DNA of 64,000 bases. Origin: DATAPE01 sp034667525. GTDB lineage: Bacteria > Actinomycetota > CADDZG01 > WHSQ01. The notes beneath the pieces were generated by a model that had not been told where the DNA came from, did no database searches, and saw only the letters and a list, made by a program, of their open reading frames with translations. Shown one piece after another: positions 23,543 through 33,879 of this stretch. The first letter of the stretch is position 1; the number at the start of each line of letters is the position of its first letter. The stretch spans positions 62,001 to 126,000 of the forward strand of contig JAXDJO010000036.1 in the NCBI GenBank assembly GCA_034667525.1, read 5' to 3'. Made by a program: the position numbers and the translations under genes.

Positions 23543-26224
23543 TCAGTTAGACGAGTAGGCGGAGGCTCTCTCTGGGTCCAATCCGTAGCGTTTGATGGCT
23601 TCGCTGACCACCTCGGGCTTCAGATCGCCGAATTCGGCAAGTGCGGCCAGCGTGGCGACCACGATCGATTCGGCATCGACTTCGAAGAAACGCCTCAGCG
23701 CCTCGCGGGTGTCGCTTCGTCCGAATCCGTCCGTGCCGAGAGGCACGAACGGCGCCCGCACCCACCTAGCGATCTGATCGGGAACAGCCTTGATGGAGTC
23801 GGTAACGCCCACTACCGGCCCCTCCCCACCCTCCAGGGTGCTGGAGACGAACGGTTGACGACGGGGCTCCTCGGGATGGAAGCGGTTCCACCGCTCCGTC
23901 TCGAGCGCGTCGACCCTCAACTGTTGGAAGGAAGTCGCACTCCAGACGTCGGCCGCCACATCATGATCCGCAGCCAGCATCTCCTGAGCGCGCAGCGCCT
24001 GTTGGAGGATGCTTCCCGACCCGAGGATCTGCGCCCGGTGCGTTCTCTCCTCCGAAGCTTCTCGGAAGCGATAGAGGCCCCTGACGATTCCCTCTTCGAT
24101 ACCTTGCGGCATCGCCGGCTGCGGGTATGGCTCGTTATAGACGGTGAGGTAGTAGAGGACGTCTTCGTTCTCTTCCACCATCAGACGGAGGCCGTCACGC
24201 ACGATCACGGCGACCTCGTAAGCGAACGCAGGGTCGTAGGCCTTGACGGCAGGATTGGTCGAGGCGACCAAGAGGGAATGGCCATCTTGATGCTGCAGGC
24301 CCTCGCCGGTCAAAGTCGTCCTGCCGTAGGTCGCTCCCAGAAGGAAGCCGCGCGCCCGCTGATCTCCTGCGGACCAGATCAGATCGCCGATGCGCTGGAA
24401 CCCGAACATCGAATAGAAGATGAAGAACGGGATCATCGGTTGGCCGTGGGTGGCGTAAGAGGTTCCCGCAGCGGTGAACGACGCCATCGAGCCCGCCTCA
24501 GTTATCCCCTCTTCGAGGATCTGTCCCTCGCGCGATTCGCGGTAGGCAAGCAGGTGCTGGGCATCAACCGGTTCGTACAGCTGTCCTTGCGCGGCGTAGA
24601 TCTTGAAATCCGGGAATAGCGATTCCATCCCGAAGGTCCTGGCTTCGTCGGGGATGATCGGCACGACCCGTTCACCGATGTTCTTGTCGCGCAGGAGCTT
24701 TCTCAGGACCCGGACGAACGCCATGGTTGTTGCCACCGGCTGTCCCTTGGAGCCGGCTGCGAACTCTTCGTAAAGGGCATCTTGCGGAAGCTCGAGTTTC
24801 GTTTTGGGCTTTCCTCGCCGCTTGGGCAGATAACCGCCGAGGGCGTGCCTACGCGCCAGCATGTATTGCACCTCATCCGAGTTCTTACCTGGGTGGTAAT
24901 AGGCCGCGTCACCTTCGGCGATCTCGGAATCCTTGATCGGAAGCTGAAGCCTGTCGCGGAACATCCTCAGCTCGACCTCCGAGAGCTTCTTGGCCTGATG
25001 GGTCACGTTGCGGCCTTCGATACCCTCGCCCAGCGTCCAACCTTTAACTGTCTTGGCCAGGATCGCCACCGGTGCGTCTTTCAGCTGGGTGGCGGTCGCA
25101 TAGGCGGCGTACAGCTTGCGGTAATCGTGGCCCCCGCGTCGCAGCCGCTTCAAGTCATCATCGGTGAGATGTTCGACCATCTTCTTGAGGCGAGGATCCG
25201 GTCCGAAGAAATGCTCGCGGATGTAGGCACCGGACTCCACCGCATACTTTTGGAACTGACCATCCACAGTGGTGTTCATCTGGTTGACGAGAACACCGTC
25301 GGTGTCACGGGCAAGGAGCGGATCCCACTCTCGTCCCCACACGACCTTGATTACGTGCCAGCCCGCGCCTCGGAAGATCGACTCGAGCTCTTGGATGATC
25401 TTTCCGTTACCTCGCACCGGACCATCGAGCCTCTGCAGGTTGCAGTTCACGACGAAGATGAGATTGTCCAATCGCTCGCGCGCTGCGATCGAGAGTGCGG
25501 CCATCGACTCGGGCTCGTCCATCTCACCATCCCCGACGAAGGCCCACACGCGTTGGTCGGAGGTGTCCTTGATGCCGCGGTGCTGAAGGTAGCGATTGAA
25601 ACGCGCCTGATAGATCGCGTTCAGCGGCGATAGTCCCATCGAGACCGTGGGGAACTCCCAGAAGTTTGGCATCAGCCGGGGGTGCGGGTAGGAAGAGAGC
25701 CCGTCTCCAAAGGCTTCGGCTCGGAAGTTATCCAACTGCGCCTGTGAGATGCGGCCTTCGAGGAAAGCGCGCGCGTAGATGCCGGGCGAGCCATGCCCCT
25801 GGATGAACACCTGATCGCCTCCGCCGGGCATGTCATGGCCGCGGAAGAAATGGTTGAAGCCGACCTCGTACAGAGAGGCGGCCGATGCATACGTTGCGAG
25901 GTGGCCGCCGATGCCCGTGTGCTTCTTGTTGGCCCGCATCACCATGACCACGGCGTTCCACCGGATGATCTGCCTGATGCGCGATTCGATCTGCTCGTTG
26001 CCGGGGAAGTAGGGCTCTTCTTCGGGAGAGATGGTGTTGATGTAGTCGGTGGAAACCATGGAGGGCAGGCCGATCTGCCGGGCCCGCGCATGAAGCATGA
26101 TGCGATGAAGCAGGAAGCGTGCGCGCGCCGGAGAAGTGTCGATCACTTCATCCAGCGCTTCGATCCACTCGGCGGTCTCGCCGGGATCTATATCGGGGAG
26201 TTGGTCTTTGAAGGCGTCGTACAT
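23543..26224 (-). CDS. aceE: Pyruvate dehydrogenase E1, homodimeric type
   Basis: 893 residues, the length of AceE (887 in E. coli). It decarboxylates pyruvate with thiamine diphosphate and passes the acetyl group to an E2 lipoyl protein. Thiamine site: GDGEMDEPES at 231-240 through VVNCNLQ (259-264). Early landmarks are GIGGHLATYASAASLYEVGFNHFFRG and QGHGSPGIYARAFLEGR; later ones are FIFYSMFGFQRIGDLIWSAGDQ and GRTTLTGEGLQHQDGHS. No E2 or E3 gene is nearby. Actinobacteria with AceE commonly keep it apart from E2/E3 (family knowledge). The ATG at 26224 is preceded by TACGCT at 7 nt. Confidence 0.95.
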   Translation of the reverse strand: MYDAFKDQLPDIDPGETAEWIEALDEVIDTSPARARFLLHRIMLHARARQIGLPSMVSTDYINTISPEEEPYFPGNEQIESRIRQIIRWNAVVMVMRANKKHTGIGGHLATYASAASLYEVGFNHFFRGHDMPGGGDQVFIQGHGSPGIYARAFLEGRISQAQLDNFRAEAFGDGLSSYPHPRLMPNFWEFPTVSMGLSPLNAIYQARFNRYLQHRGIKDTSDQRVWAFVGDGEMDEPESMAALSIAARERLDNLIFVVNCNLQRLDGPVRGNGKIIQELESIFRGAGWHVIKVVWGREWDPLLARDTDGVLVNQMNTTVDGQFQKYAVESGAYIREHFFGPDPRLKKMVEHLTDDDLKRLRRGGHDYRKLYAAYATATQLKDAPVAILAKTVKGWTLGEGIEGRNVTHQAKKLSEVELRMFRDRLQLPIKDSEIAEGDAAYYHPGKNSDEVQYMLARRHALGGYLPKRRGKPKTKLELPQDALYEEFAAGSKGQPVATTMAFVRVLRKLLRDKNIGERVVPIIPDEARTFGMESLFPDFKIYAAQGQLYEPVDAQHLLAYRESREGQILEEGITEAGSMASFTAAGTSYATHGQPMIPFFIFYSMFGFQRIGDLIWSAGDQRARGFLLGATYGRTTLTGEGLQHQDGHSLLVASTNPAVKAYDPAFAYEVAVIVRDGLRLMVEENEDVLYYLTVYNEPYPQPAMPQGIEEGIVRGLYRFREASEERTHRAQILGSGSILQQALRAQEMLAADHDVAADVWSATSFQQLRVDALETERWNRFHPEEPRRQPFVSSTLEGGEGPVVGVTDSIKAVPDQIARWVRAPFVPLGTDGFGRSDTREALRRFFEVDAESIVVATLAALAEFGDLKPEVVSEAIKRYGLDPERASAYSSN

Positions 26225-26231
26225 GCCCCCA

Positions 26232-26237
26232 AGCGTA
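26232..26237 (-). promoter_or_regulatory. Leaderless -10 box for aceE
   Basis: TACGCT on the minus strand, 7 nt before the ATG at 26224, in the 37-bp gap after nhaA. Confidence 0.5.
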
Positions 26238-26261
26238 GGACGTCGGGAGCTTTTGGCAAGC

Positions 26262-27473
26262 TCACGCGGTCGAGCGCACCCCTCTCGCCGCAAGCCGCAG
26301 AGACAGGCCCCCGATGATGAAACCGAACCCCGTAGCGAGCAAGATCCCGAACTTAGCGTCCTCCACCAGTCCCGAGGACTCGAAAGCTAGCGTGGCCACG
26401 AAGAGCGGGATCGTGAAACCAACGCTAGCCACGCATCCGAGAGCCAGGATGTGTCGCCACCCAACCTCGTCGGGAAGCACGCCGACCCCTAGCCGCACCG
26501 CGATCCAGGCTCCCACCGCGATACCGACGAACTTGCCAGTGATGCGCGCCACCAGCACGGCGAGAGCCACTTCAGAGCCCGCAGAAGATCCGATCCGCCC
26601 GAGCGCTATAGGAACGCCGGCATTGGCGAGCGCAAAGAGCGGCAGGATCAGAAAGCTCGTCCAGGGATGGAGGAGGTGCTCGATCTCCTCGACGACCGCG
26701 CCTCCCGATGGGATCGCTAATCCCAGAGCAACCCCTGCCACCGTCGGAGGAATACCCGATCGCAGCGTCAGCCACCACAGTGCGCAGCCCGCCACGACAT
26801 AGAGAGAACGTCTTCCGACGCGTCGATGGGACAGGATTCTGAGGGCCACCAACAACAAGACCGCTGCGATCAGGAAAAGCCAGTAGAGACTCGACGCGTA
26901 AAACAGGGTGATGACGATCAGGGTTCCAATGTCGTCGGCAACCGCAAGCGTCAGCAGAAGTACGCGCAGCCCCTGCGGCAGGCCTCGTCCGAACAAAGTC
27001 AGGATCCCCAAGGCGAAGGCGATGTCGGTAGCCATGGGGATGCCCCACCCGTGCCCCGCGGGACCGCGAGTCATCAGCAAGAAAATGACTGCAGGTGCCG
27101 CCATGCCGCCGAGGGCGGCTATAACCGGTAGTGCTGCGGCGCGCCGGTCGCGCAGCTCGCCGCTCACGAGCTCCCGCTTGATCTCTAGCCCAACGACGAA
27201 GAAGAACAGAGTCATGAGCCCGTCGTTGATCAGGGCGCGTAGGTCCTCCGGCAATCCGATGCTGGCGAGATTCCCGGGTAGTCGCCCGGTCCAGACCGAG
27301 CGATAGGAGGGAAAGGCCCAGCCCGCCCAGGCCAGTGCGATGGCGGCAGCAACCACAAGAAAAACGCCGCCGGCGATCTCCGTTTCGAGGAACTCGCGGA
27401 GCGCGGTCGACATGCGCGCTCCGACGTGGTCGGGTTGGGCTCCCTCGTGATCCGGATCGAGCAGCGGTGCCAT
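26262..27473 (-). CDS. nhaA: NhaA Na+/H+ antiporter
   Basis: 403 residues with about 11-12 membrane helices. Asp150 (GIPMATDIAFALGIL) and the paired Asp180-Asp181 (LAVADDIGTLIVI) match the ion-binding D133, D163 and D164 of E. coli NhaA. LINDGLMTLFFFVVGLEIKRELVSGEL is the classic NhaA loop-helix. It exports sodium in exchange for protons. The ATG at 27473 has AGGAGG 4 nt upstream, so the 20-residue N-terminal extension before MSTALREFLE is probably real. It is in line with and upstream of aceE. Confidence 0.95.
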   Translation of the reverse strand: MAPLLDPDHEGAQPDHVGARMSTALREFLETEIAGGVFLVVAAAIALAWAGWAFPSYRSVWTGRLPGNLASIGLPEDLRALINDGLMTLFFFVVGLEIKRELVSGELRDRRAAALPVIAALGGMAAPAVIFLLMTRGPAGHGWGIPMATDIAFALGILTLFGRGLPQGLRVLLLTLAVADDIGTLIVITLFYASSLYWLFLIAAVLLLVALRILSHRRVGRRSLYVVAGCALWWLTLRSGIPPTVAGVALGLAIPSGGAVVEEIEHLLHPWTSFLILPLFALANAGVPIALGRIGSSAGSEVALAVLVARITGKFVGIAVGAWIAVRLGVGVLPDEVGWRHILALGCVASVGFTIPLFVATLAFESSGLVEDAKFGILLATGFGFIIGGLSLRLAARGVRSTA

Positions 27474-27537
27474 ACGACCTCCTGGTGGCAGGTTTCAGCG
27501 ACCGCCGACCAGGCTTCCCGGCTCTCCTTGGGTCACT

Positions 27538-30500
27538 CTATGACGACCAGCCCGCGGCTGCATCGGATCCTTGGGTGTCGGCCTCCTGGGGAGGCGCCGG
27601 ACCCGACAAGAACTCATACGTCAACGTCAGGGGCTGGCCTTCCGTGACGAGTCCCAGGGCGCGGAGGGCTTCTGCATAAACCTCGAGCTGATCGGCCTCC
27701 TCAGATCGCTCGAAATGCCGGCCCGTTTTGAAGTCGACGATCTCGAGGCCGCCGTCATCGGTCTGGTAAACCGCGTCGATGCGCCCCCGGATCATGCGTC
27801 CATCCTTCTTCAACGTGAAGGGCACTTCGATCATCGGCTCACCCGAGGGAAGGTGAGCGATCGTCCGGTTGCCGTAGCGACTCGTCCATCGTTCGAGGCT
27901 GTCTGCCATCCGGCTCGGCACTGTGATCTCGGAAGGCTCGTCCAGCTCGGTTTCTTCCGGGAACGGAGACATGCCCCGGCTCCGCTCTTCGATCAGGCGA
28001 TGGACCTCCGTCCCGATCCGTCGAGCGGCGGTGGGCCGTTGCGGCAGGGGACGGGAGAGATCCCACGCGCTCAGCTCTCGCTTCTGCAGACTCACATACG
28101 AAGTAGCGGAAAGCATCTCCGGGATCTCGGGCTGTATCGCCGTCGCCGGCTGGATCGCAGCTGCGATTACTCCCAGATCACGATCGTGCTGAGCCAACAG
28201 AGTCTCGGACATCCGCCTCTCAACTTGGGGCAACGAGGCCACCACGGCCCCGACATCCAGTTCTCCGGATGCGACCTCGTCCGCGGCGCGGCCCCATCCT
28301 TGCGGAAAGAGATCGTCGTCCATGCCTATACGAGGGGTAGGGGGCCATTCACGGCGATCCCCCATCACCTCGAACAGAGGATTCGCCTCTGGTTGCTCGT
28401 CCCTGCGAGCCACCTGGACCAGGCCACGATCAACGAGCGCGTCGAGTTCCTCCCAGAACGGCGACGGCCCCTTGCAGTTCGTGTCCCGTCCGTACCACCA
28501 CGACGCGGTGACCGCCAAGCGTTGTTTCGCCCTCGTCAGTGCAACGTAGAACAAGCGCCGCTCGTCCTCGATGGCGCGGTCCCTCACGGCCTTCTCGAAA
28601 GCCGGGAGCTTTCCCTCGAAGCGCGGCAGGTGCTCGCGATCCTCGCGGACTTCGTAGGGAAGCTCGCTATAGGTGGTCAGTGGGTTAGAGGCGCGCGTGT
28701 TCGGGAAGATCGAGTAGACCGGTTTTCCCTCCTTGTTCTTCTTGGCGGCCACCGAAGGCACGAATACGCACTCGAACTCGAGCCCCTTCGCCGAGTGAAT
28801 CGTCATGAGCTTGATCGAGTCGTGGTCCGCCGGCTGGGTGGCTTCCATCGTGTCCTCGGCCGTCTCCGCCGCGTCCAGGTAAGCGATGAAGCTACGAAGG
28901 GTTGCCTCTCCCTCCAAGGGGGCGAAGGAGGCGACCTGGTCGAAGAAATTCGAGATGTTCTGACGTGCAGCAGGAGCCGAGCGCGACGAAGAGGACTCGA
29001 GAGTATCCAGGATGCCTGCCTGGGTGATGATCTCCTGGACCAGCTCGAGCAACGGCACGTTCGATTTCTTGCGGATCGAGGTCAAACGTTCGGAGAACGC
29101 TCGCAGGCGCTCCTTGGCCACAGGGCCAAGGTCTTCGATCTCGTCGAGATGACCCAGAGCTTCCGCCAGCGAGTAGCCCACGTCGCCCGGCTCCATATCG
29201 CGAGCGATCTCCTCGTCCCCGCCGGCCAACCGCTTCTTGAACTCCCAGTTCTGCGAAGTTGCCCACCGCGCCAGCAAGGAAAGGTCGCGGTAGTGGATGC
29301 GCCAGCGGGGGCCCAGCAAGATGCGGCCGAGCCATCGATTCGCGCCGGGTTTCGACTCGAGCGCCCGCAGCCAGGCCACTACTTCCGTGACTTCCGGCGT
29401 TTTCAAAAGACCCCCCAAGCCGACTACTTCAACGGGGATCTGCTTCTCTTCCAGGGCCTGGAGCAGCATGTCCATCCTCGACTTCGTTCGCACTAGGATC
29501 GCGATGTCACTCCACGCCACGGGGTCGCGCCCCGGCGCGGTCGCAACGCCGTGGAGACGCTCGCACTCGTCGGCGATCCATGTTGTTTCCGCACGTTCGT
29601 CCGAGAACAATCCGATCGCTACCGCTCCGGTCCCATTTGAGGGCTGGGCGCGCAGGGGATCGCCCGGACGGCGATCGGGAGCGATCTGAGCGACGACCTC
29701 ATTGGCAACATCCAGGATGTGGGAGCCGGACCGGAAGTTCTCCGACAGCGATACCCATTCAAAGGGACGTCCATCGGCTCGCGGGAAGTCGTCTGGAAAC
29801 CCGATGAGGTTGAACATCGTTGCCCCGCGCCAGGCGAAGATGGCCTGGCGAGCGTCTCCGACGGCCGTCACAGCCCCGTGCGGTCCCACGAGAGCTTGGA
29901 GCATCCGTCGTTGGGCGACGTTCGTATCTTGATACTCATCCAGGAGAACAAATGGAAAACGCTTTCGCAGCGTCTCGCGCACCTCAGCGTTACCGGTCAA
30001 TACCTCAACCGCTTTGGTGACCTGATCGGCGAAGTCGATGCGTGATGTGCGTTGCTTGGCATTGGTGTAGGCAGCCACGGCCTGAACCAGCTCTTTGCGT
30101 CGTTCAGCTGCGACAACGATCTTCTCGTCGACTCCAGTTAGAGACAGGATCCGTTCCGAGGCCGCATCGATATCGCTGAGATCAACCATGTGATCGCCCA
30201 CCGAGCTCGCGAGAGCCAAGGTCGGGGTGACGATGTAACTCGAACGGATCTCGATCGCTTCCAAAGGCGCCAGATCGTCCAAACAGGAGAGAACCAGCTG
30301 CCACTGCTGCGCTTGGCTGAGCAACCCCGCCTCGGGTTCGACGTCCACCAGGAGTCCGTAGTCGCGCACTATCGCTGCAGCGAACGCGTTGTAGGTCTGC
30401 ACCGTGACGCTCTCTCCGGAATCGTCATGCATCCCGGCAAGCGCCAACCGGACCCGATCTTGGAGCTCGTCGGCCGCCTTATTCGTGAAAGTGAGACCGA

Positions 30501-30699
30501 GGATCTGGGACGGGGACAAGGCCTGTGTCTCGATGGCCCATGCGATGCGAGCAGCCATCACCGCGGTCTTCCCCGAACCGGCCCCCGCTATGAGGTATTG
30601 GGGCTCGAGAGGGTGGCTGATCGCTCTCCACTGTTCATCGGTGGGGTCATGTCCTTTGAGCGCGTCCCGGATCGCTTGAGAATCGCGGGGGCCGCTCAT
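27538..30699 (-). CDS. adnB: AdnB-like UvrD/RecB-type helicase-nuclease
   Basis: 1053 residues. The superfamily 1A helicase part has a Q-motif region (DPTDEQWRAISHP), Walker A GAGSGKT at 39-45, LGLTFTNKAADELQDRV, Walker B VLLDEYQDTN, GDARQAIFAWRGA, LSENFRSG, MTIHSAKGLEFE and VALTRAKQRL. The C-terminal nuclease domain has EVPFTLK, GRIDAVYQ and EIVDFKTGR, the PD-(D/E)XK pattern. In mycobacteria AdnA and AdnB form a heterodimer that unwinds and resects double-strand breaks in place of RecBCD. The start codon overlaps the adnA-like stop (ATGA), so the two are translated together. It lacks the Fe-S cysteines that the partner has. Confidence 0.9.
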   Translation of the reverse strand: MSGPRDSQAIRDALKGHDPTDEQWRAISHPLEPQYLIAGAGSGKTAVMAARIAWAIETQALSPSQILGLTFTNKAADELQDRVRLALAGMHDDSGESVTVQTYNAFAAAIVRDYGLLVDVEPEAGLLSQAQQWQLVLSCLDDLAPLEAIEIRSSYIVTPTLALASSVGDHMVDLSDIDAASERILSLTGVDEKIVVAAERRKELVQAVAAYTNAKQRTSRIDFADQVTKAVEVLTGNAEVRETLRKRFPFVLLDEYQDTNVAQRRMLQALVGPHGAVTAVGDARQAIFAWRGATMFNLIGFPDDFPRADGRPFEWVSLSENFRSGSHILDVANEVVAQIAPDRRPGDPLRAQPSNGTGAVAIGLFSDERAETTWIADECERLHGVATAPGRDPVAWSDIAILVRTKSRMDMLLQALEEKQIPVEVVGLGGLLKTPEVTEVVAWLRALESKPGANRWLGRILLGPRWRIHYRDLSLLARWATSQNWEFKKRLAGGDEEIARDMEPGDVGYSLAEALGHLDEIEDLGPVAKERLRAFSERLTSIRKKSNVPLLELVQEIITQAGILDTLESSSSRSAPAARQNISNFFDQVASFAPLEGEATLRSFIAYLDAAETAEDTMEATQPADHDSIKLMTIHSAKGLEFECVFVPSVAAKKNKEGKPVYSIFPNTRASNPLTTYSELPYEVREDREHLPRFEGKLPAFEKAVRDRAIEDERRLFYVALTRAKQRLAVTASWWYGRDTNCKGPSPFWEELDALVDRGLVQVARRDEQPEANPLFEVMGDRREWPPTPRIGMDDDLFPQGWGRAADEVASGELDVGAVVASLPQVERRMSETLLAQHDRDLGVIAAAIQPATAIQPEIPEMLSATSYVSLQKRELSAWDLSRPLPQRPTAARRIGTEVHRLIEERSRGMSPFPEETELDEPSEITVPSRMADSLERWTSRYGNRTIAHLPSGEPMIEVPFTLKKDGRMIRGRIDAVYQTDDGGLEIVDFKTGRHFERSEEADQLEVYAEALRALGLVTEGQPLTLTYEFLSGPAPPQEADTQGSDAAAGWSS

Positions 30700-33600
30700 G
30701 CGGGCAGCTCCTTGCCTTCGGACCACAGCGGACACAAGGGCTTGAACTTGCACCACTGGCAATCGGCCTCTGGATCCGGCCGGAAGTCCTCGGCTAGGAC
30801 ACCTTCCATGAGGGCCGGCAATCGCTCAATCGCCTTCTTCGCTTCCTCAGGGGTCTGACAACGCTTCGCAACGTCTCCTCGCGACAACGAGGCCGGATAG
30901 ATCAGCTGCATCGACGCCGGCTCTCCAAGCTGCCTGAGCTCCGGGTCGGTCGTAGCCGCAAGGTAATAGATGGCTAGTTGCAATGATTCCCGCGCCTCGT
31001 CGTACTGCACGGGATGGCGCGAAGTTTTGTAGTCGCTGACGATCACGTTGCTACCCTTCTTGTCGATCCGGTCGATACGGCCTGTGATCCGATGACCGTC
31101 AAGCTCGACCCTGAAGTCGGTCTCTGCACGCAAGGCTTTGCCGGGGTTCAGGCGGTTCCCGTAGCGCGTGATCATGATCTGGCCGTCCCGGTGGAATTGA
31201 CGAGCGACCGCGCGATTCGGGAACACATCCCAATCGAATAACTCTTCGTAACGGGCGAAGGCCGCCTGGGGCTCGCAGGGTATGGCCCCCGTTTCGAGCT
31301 CCTCGAAGATCTTGTGTATCCACGAGCCGAACGCCATGTTGTGGCTCGACTCCGGGTCGAGGCCGAGCACTACCCCCAACAGGTATTGCAAACCACAGTT
31401 GTCGTACATAGAGATGCGGGAGTAACTCGTGCGCAGCTTGTCCAGCGGCAGGTCCGATTCAGGGTCATTCTGCTGCACCCGGATGGGGATCTTGCCCTCA
31501 GTCCAATCCCAGCGCCACCACCATTCCGCCGGGTCGGCGGCGCGGCAGGCGGGGTCGAGCTCGCGGATGCGTGCGACGGCCGCCAGGGCCGCTACCCGCT
31601 CTCCTGGTGGTGCGGAAGTGGCCGCCAGAGTTTTGCGGTAGCGCGCAGCCGCCTCGGAGAAGGTCAGGGGAGGCAAGGTCGCGGCAGTTTCCACATCAGG
31701 TATCTGGCCGACGAGTTCTTCGATGAAGCGACTCGGCTCGCCTCTCCTGGTTGGGCCTGGTGATGTCGTCACGACGCAACGTTCGGTCGCTCGCGTCACG
31801 GCGACATAGAAAACGCGCCTGTCCTCCATCTCGTTCTTGCGGGACCGGGTTAGCGGATCCGTCTCGTCGAGGAAATAGGGATCGAAGAGCCCAGTGGCCC
31901 GGTGCCCCTTTGGGATGGATCCATCGACGACGCCGGCGACCGCAACCAGAGACCATTCCCTGCCTTTGGCGCCATGAAAACTGGCGACGGTGACACCAGC
32001 CCCTGCCCGCTCGGGAGGAAGCCATGGATCGGAACCGAAGTCCGCGCGTCCGATCCCATCGAGGTATTCAGCGAAGGTCCCACGGCCCCGCCTGCGTTCG
32101 ACGAAACGACCCAACGCACGAGAGAACGCCACGAGCGCATCGAGATCCCGATTGGCGGGGTCGGCGAGACTGTGTCGCGCGCGCTCCTGCAGCTGCTCAC
32201 AGAGATGCGATCGCTCCCAAACGACCCAGAAGGCCTCGTCCGCGGGAGAGTCCTTCTTGGCGCACAGCAGATCGCGCATATCCAACAACTCGCTGATCTT
32301 GGACGAGGCGTCGCTGTCAACCTTTGGCAATTCGGCGATCACCGTCGCCAACGCACGCCGCGACACACGCGCCTCGCGTTCGAGCTCGCGTACGACTTGA
32401 TCCTCGAGTCCGATCAACGGTGACCGCAACAGTTGGGCCAGACTCTCGTCATCGGGTCCCTCTTCGAATGCAAACCGCGCCAACTCGCCGAACGCACGGA
32501 CGATGGGCTCGCGCGCGAGCGGCCGGTCGGGTGCGCTTATCGAGAAGGGCACCTCGACGGCGTCGAGCGCCCGCTCCAAAGGAGGTAGCATCGAGCGCGG
32601 CGACGTCAAAAGGATCGCCATGTCCTCGTACGGAACGCGATCAGTCAGGTGAGCGCGCCGCAACGCGCGGGCGATCGCCTCCGTCTCCGCCCCCAGGTTC
32701 CCGTAGCGGTGAACCTCGAGCGTGGCCTTTCCCGCGAACGCCGAAGCGCGCGTATCTGGCGGCCCGTTGTGTGCGATCAGCCCGGCGACGTGCCTGCCGA
32801 AGTCCTCACCCAAGCGGTAGGACGTCCTCAGGGTGATGGTCCGGTGCCCGGCGAAGTCGTGGTCGAAATCCGCCATCCACTCAGGATCGGCCCCCCTGAA
32901 CGTCTCGATCGCAGAGTCGGGATCGCCGGCGAGCACCAACGAGCGGTCGCCGCCACCCTGCGTGAGGAAGAGCAGAAGACGCCGCTGGACGAAGGCCAGC
33001 TCTTGACCATCGTCGACGAGTACGTGTTTGAACCGGGTCTGCAGCGCGGCGCGCACGTCATCGTGATTGGCGAGCAGCTGGACCGCATCGTCGAGCAGAC
33101 TCGGGTAGTCAACGCGGGATCGCTTCCGGAGCCGCTCTCGGTGCGCATTGAAGAAACGGATGACTTCGGCCCATGCCGGTCTTTTCTTCGCCAACGACTC
33201 GAGGTCGGCGGGGTCGAGGAGTCGCTGCTCGGCGCGGATGCAGAAGTCCACCACCTCGTCCACGAAACCGCGGTTGCGCAGAAGAGCGCGGTGATGCGGC
33301 CAATTGGCCTCGTTCTCCGACGCAAGCGCGTCACGCACGTCGCCCCAGTGCTCGGGGCTGGTCAGCAGCACGGGCGGTTCCGGGTACGCGAGCCGGTCGT
33401 AGTGCCGGCTGACGAGGTGGTTGGCCAGACCATGCCACGTGTAAACGGGGACCTCGATGAGTGCTTGGAGACCTTCATCGAGCAACAACCGTCGCGTCAG
33501 CCGATCTTGAAGCGCGATCTTCTGGGTCCGGTTGGGCACCAGGAAGAGCATGCGGTCGGGCGAGCATCCGGGCGAGGTGGCGAGCCGGATGAAGCGTTCC

Positions 33601-33716
33601 TCCAGAACGCGGGTCTTACCGGTGCCCGGGCCCCCGAAGACGCAGAGTGGCCCGGCGGCATGCTCGATCACGCTCCGCTGAGCGTCGTCGAAGTCAATCG
33701 TGGGTGAATCGCTCAA
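30696..33716 (-). CDS. adnA: AdnA-like helicase with Fe-S nuclease domain
   Basis: 1006 residues. The UvrD-like motor has Walker A GGPGTGKT at 28-35, LVPNRTQKIALQDR, VLVDDGQELAFVQRR as Walker B, LAGDPDSAIETFRGA, TSYRLG, VASFHGAKGREW and VAVTRATERC. The C-terminal PD-(D/E)XK nuclease has GRIDRIDKKGSN and VIVSDYKTSRH. Four cysteines (YDNCGLQY, then Cys986, Cys989 and Cys995 in CQWCKFKPLC) should hold a 4Fe-4S cluster, as in AddB and AdnA. The GGPGTGKT start is characteristic of AdnA rather than AdnB. The first possible start is the TTG at 33716, directly after an in-frame stop. It is the upstream member of the pair. Confidence 0.9.
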   Translation of the reverse strand: MSDSPTIDFDDAQRSVIEHAAGPLCVFGGPGTGKTRVLEERFIRLATSPGCSPDRMLFLVPNRTQKIALQDRLTRRLLLDEGLQALIEVPVYTWHGLANHLVSRHYDRLAYPEPPVLLTSPEHWGDVRDALASENEANWPHHRALLRNRGFVDEVVDFCIRAEQRLLDPADLESLAKKRPAWAEVIRFFNAHRERLRKRSRVDYPSLLDDAVQLLANHDDVRAALQTRFKHVLVDDGQELAFVQRRLLLFLTQGGGDRSLVLAGDPDSAIETFRGADPEWMADFDHDFAGHRTITLRTSYRLGEDFGRHVAGLIAHNGPPDTRASAFAGKATLEVHRYGNLGAETEAIARALRRAHLTDRVPYEDMAILLTSPRSMLPPLERALDAVEVPFSISAPDRPLAREPIVRAFGELARFAFEEGPDDESLAQLLRSPLIGLEDQVVRELEREARVSRRALATVIAELPKVDSDASSKISELLDMRDLLCAKKDSPADEAFWVVWERSHLCEQLQERARHSLADPANRDLDALVAFSRALGRFVERRRGRGTFAEYLDGIGRADFGSDPWLPPERAGAGVTVASFHGAKGREWSLVAVAGVVDGSIPKGHRATGLFDPYFLDETDPLTRSRKNEMEDRRVFYVAVTRATERCVVTTSPGPTRRGEPSRFIEELVGQIPDVETAATLPPLTFSEAAARYRKTLAATSAPPGERVAALAAVARIRELDPACRAADPAEWWWRWDWTEGKIPIRVQQNDPESDLPLDKLRTSYSRISMYDNCGLQYLLGVVLGLDPESSHNMAFGSWIHKIFEELETGAIPCEPQAAFARYEELFDWDVFPNRAVARQFHRDGQIMITRYGNRLNPGKALRAETDFRVELDGHRITGRIDRIDKKGSNVIVSDYKTSRHPVQYDEARESLQLAIYYLAATTDPELRQLGEPASMQLIYPASLSRGDVAKRCQTPEEAKKAIERLPALMEGVLAEDFRPDPEADCQWCKFKPLCPLWSEGKELPA

Positions 33717-33879
33717 TCACGGTTCCGATCAGGAAGTGGCCTGTCTCTCACCAGAAAGGTACAGGGGACCCATGACAGAAAGTCGAGCAAATCCAGCCTC
33801 TGGCAGGAACCCTGCCCCATACTCCTCCCTCCGGGGGTGCTTCATCGGGCGTCCGGGAGGACCATCAGCGGGAGGCGTC

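Noticed and set aside
24782..25633. A 283-codon open frame opposite aceE
   Set aside because: Antisense to the catalytic part of AceE, no ribosome binding site and no domain.
27571..29496. A 641-codon open frame on the plus strand opposite the adnB-like gene
   Set aside because: Mirror frame of a gene with complete helicase and nuclease motifs; composition rich in Arg, His and Leu without a recognisable fold.
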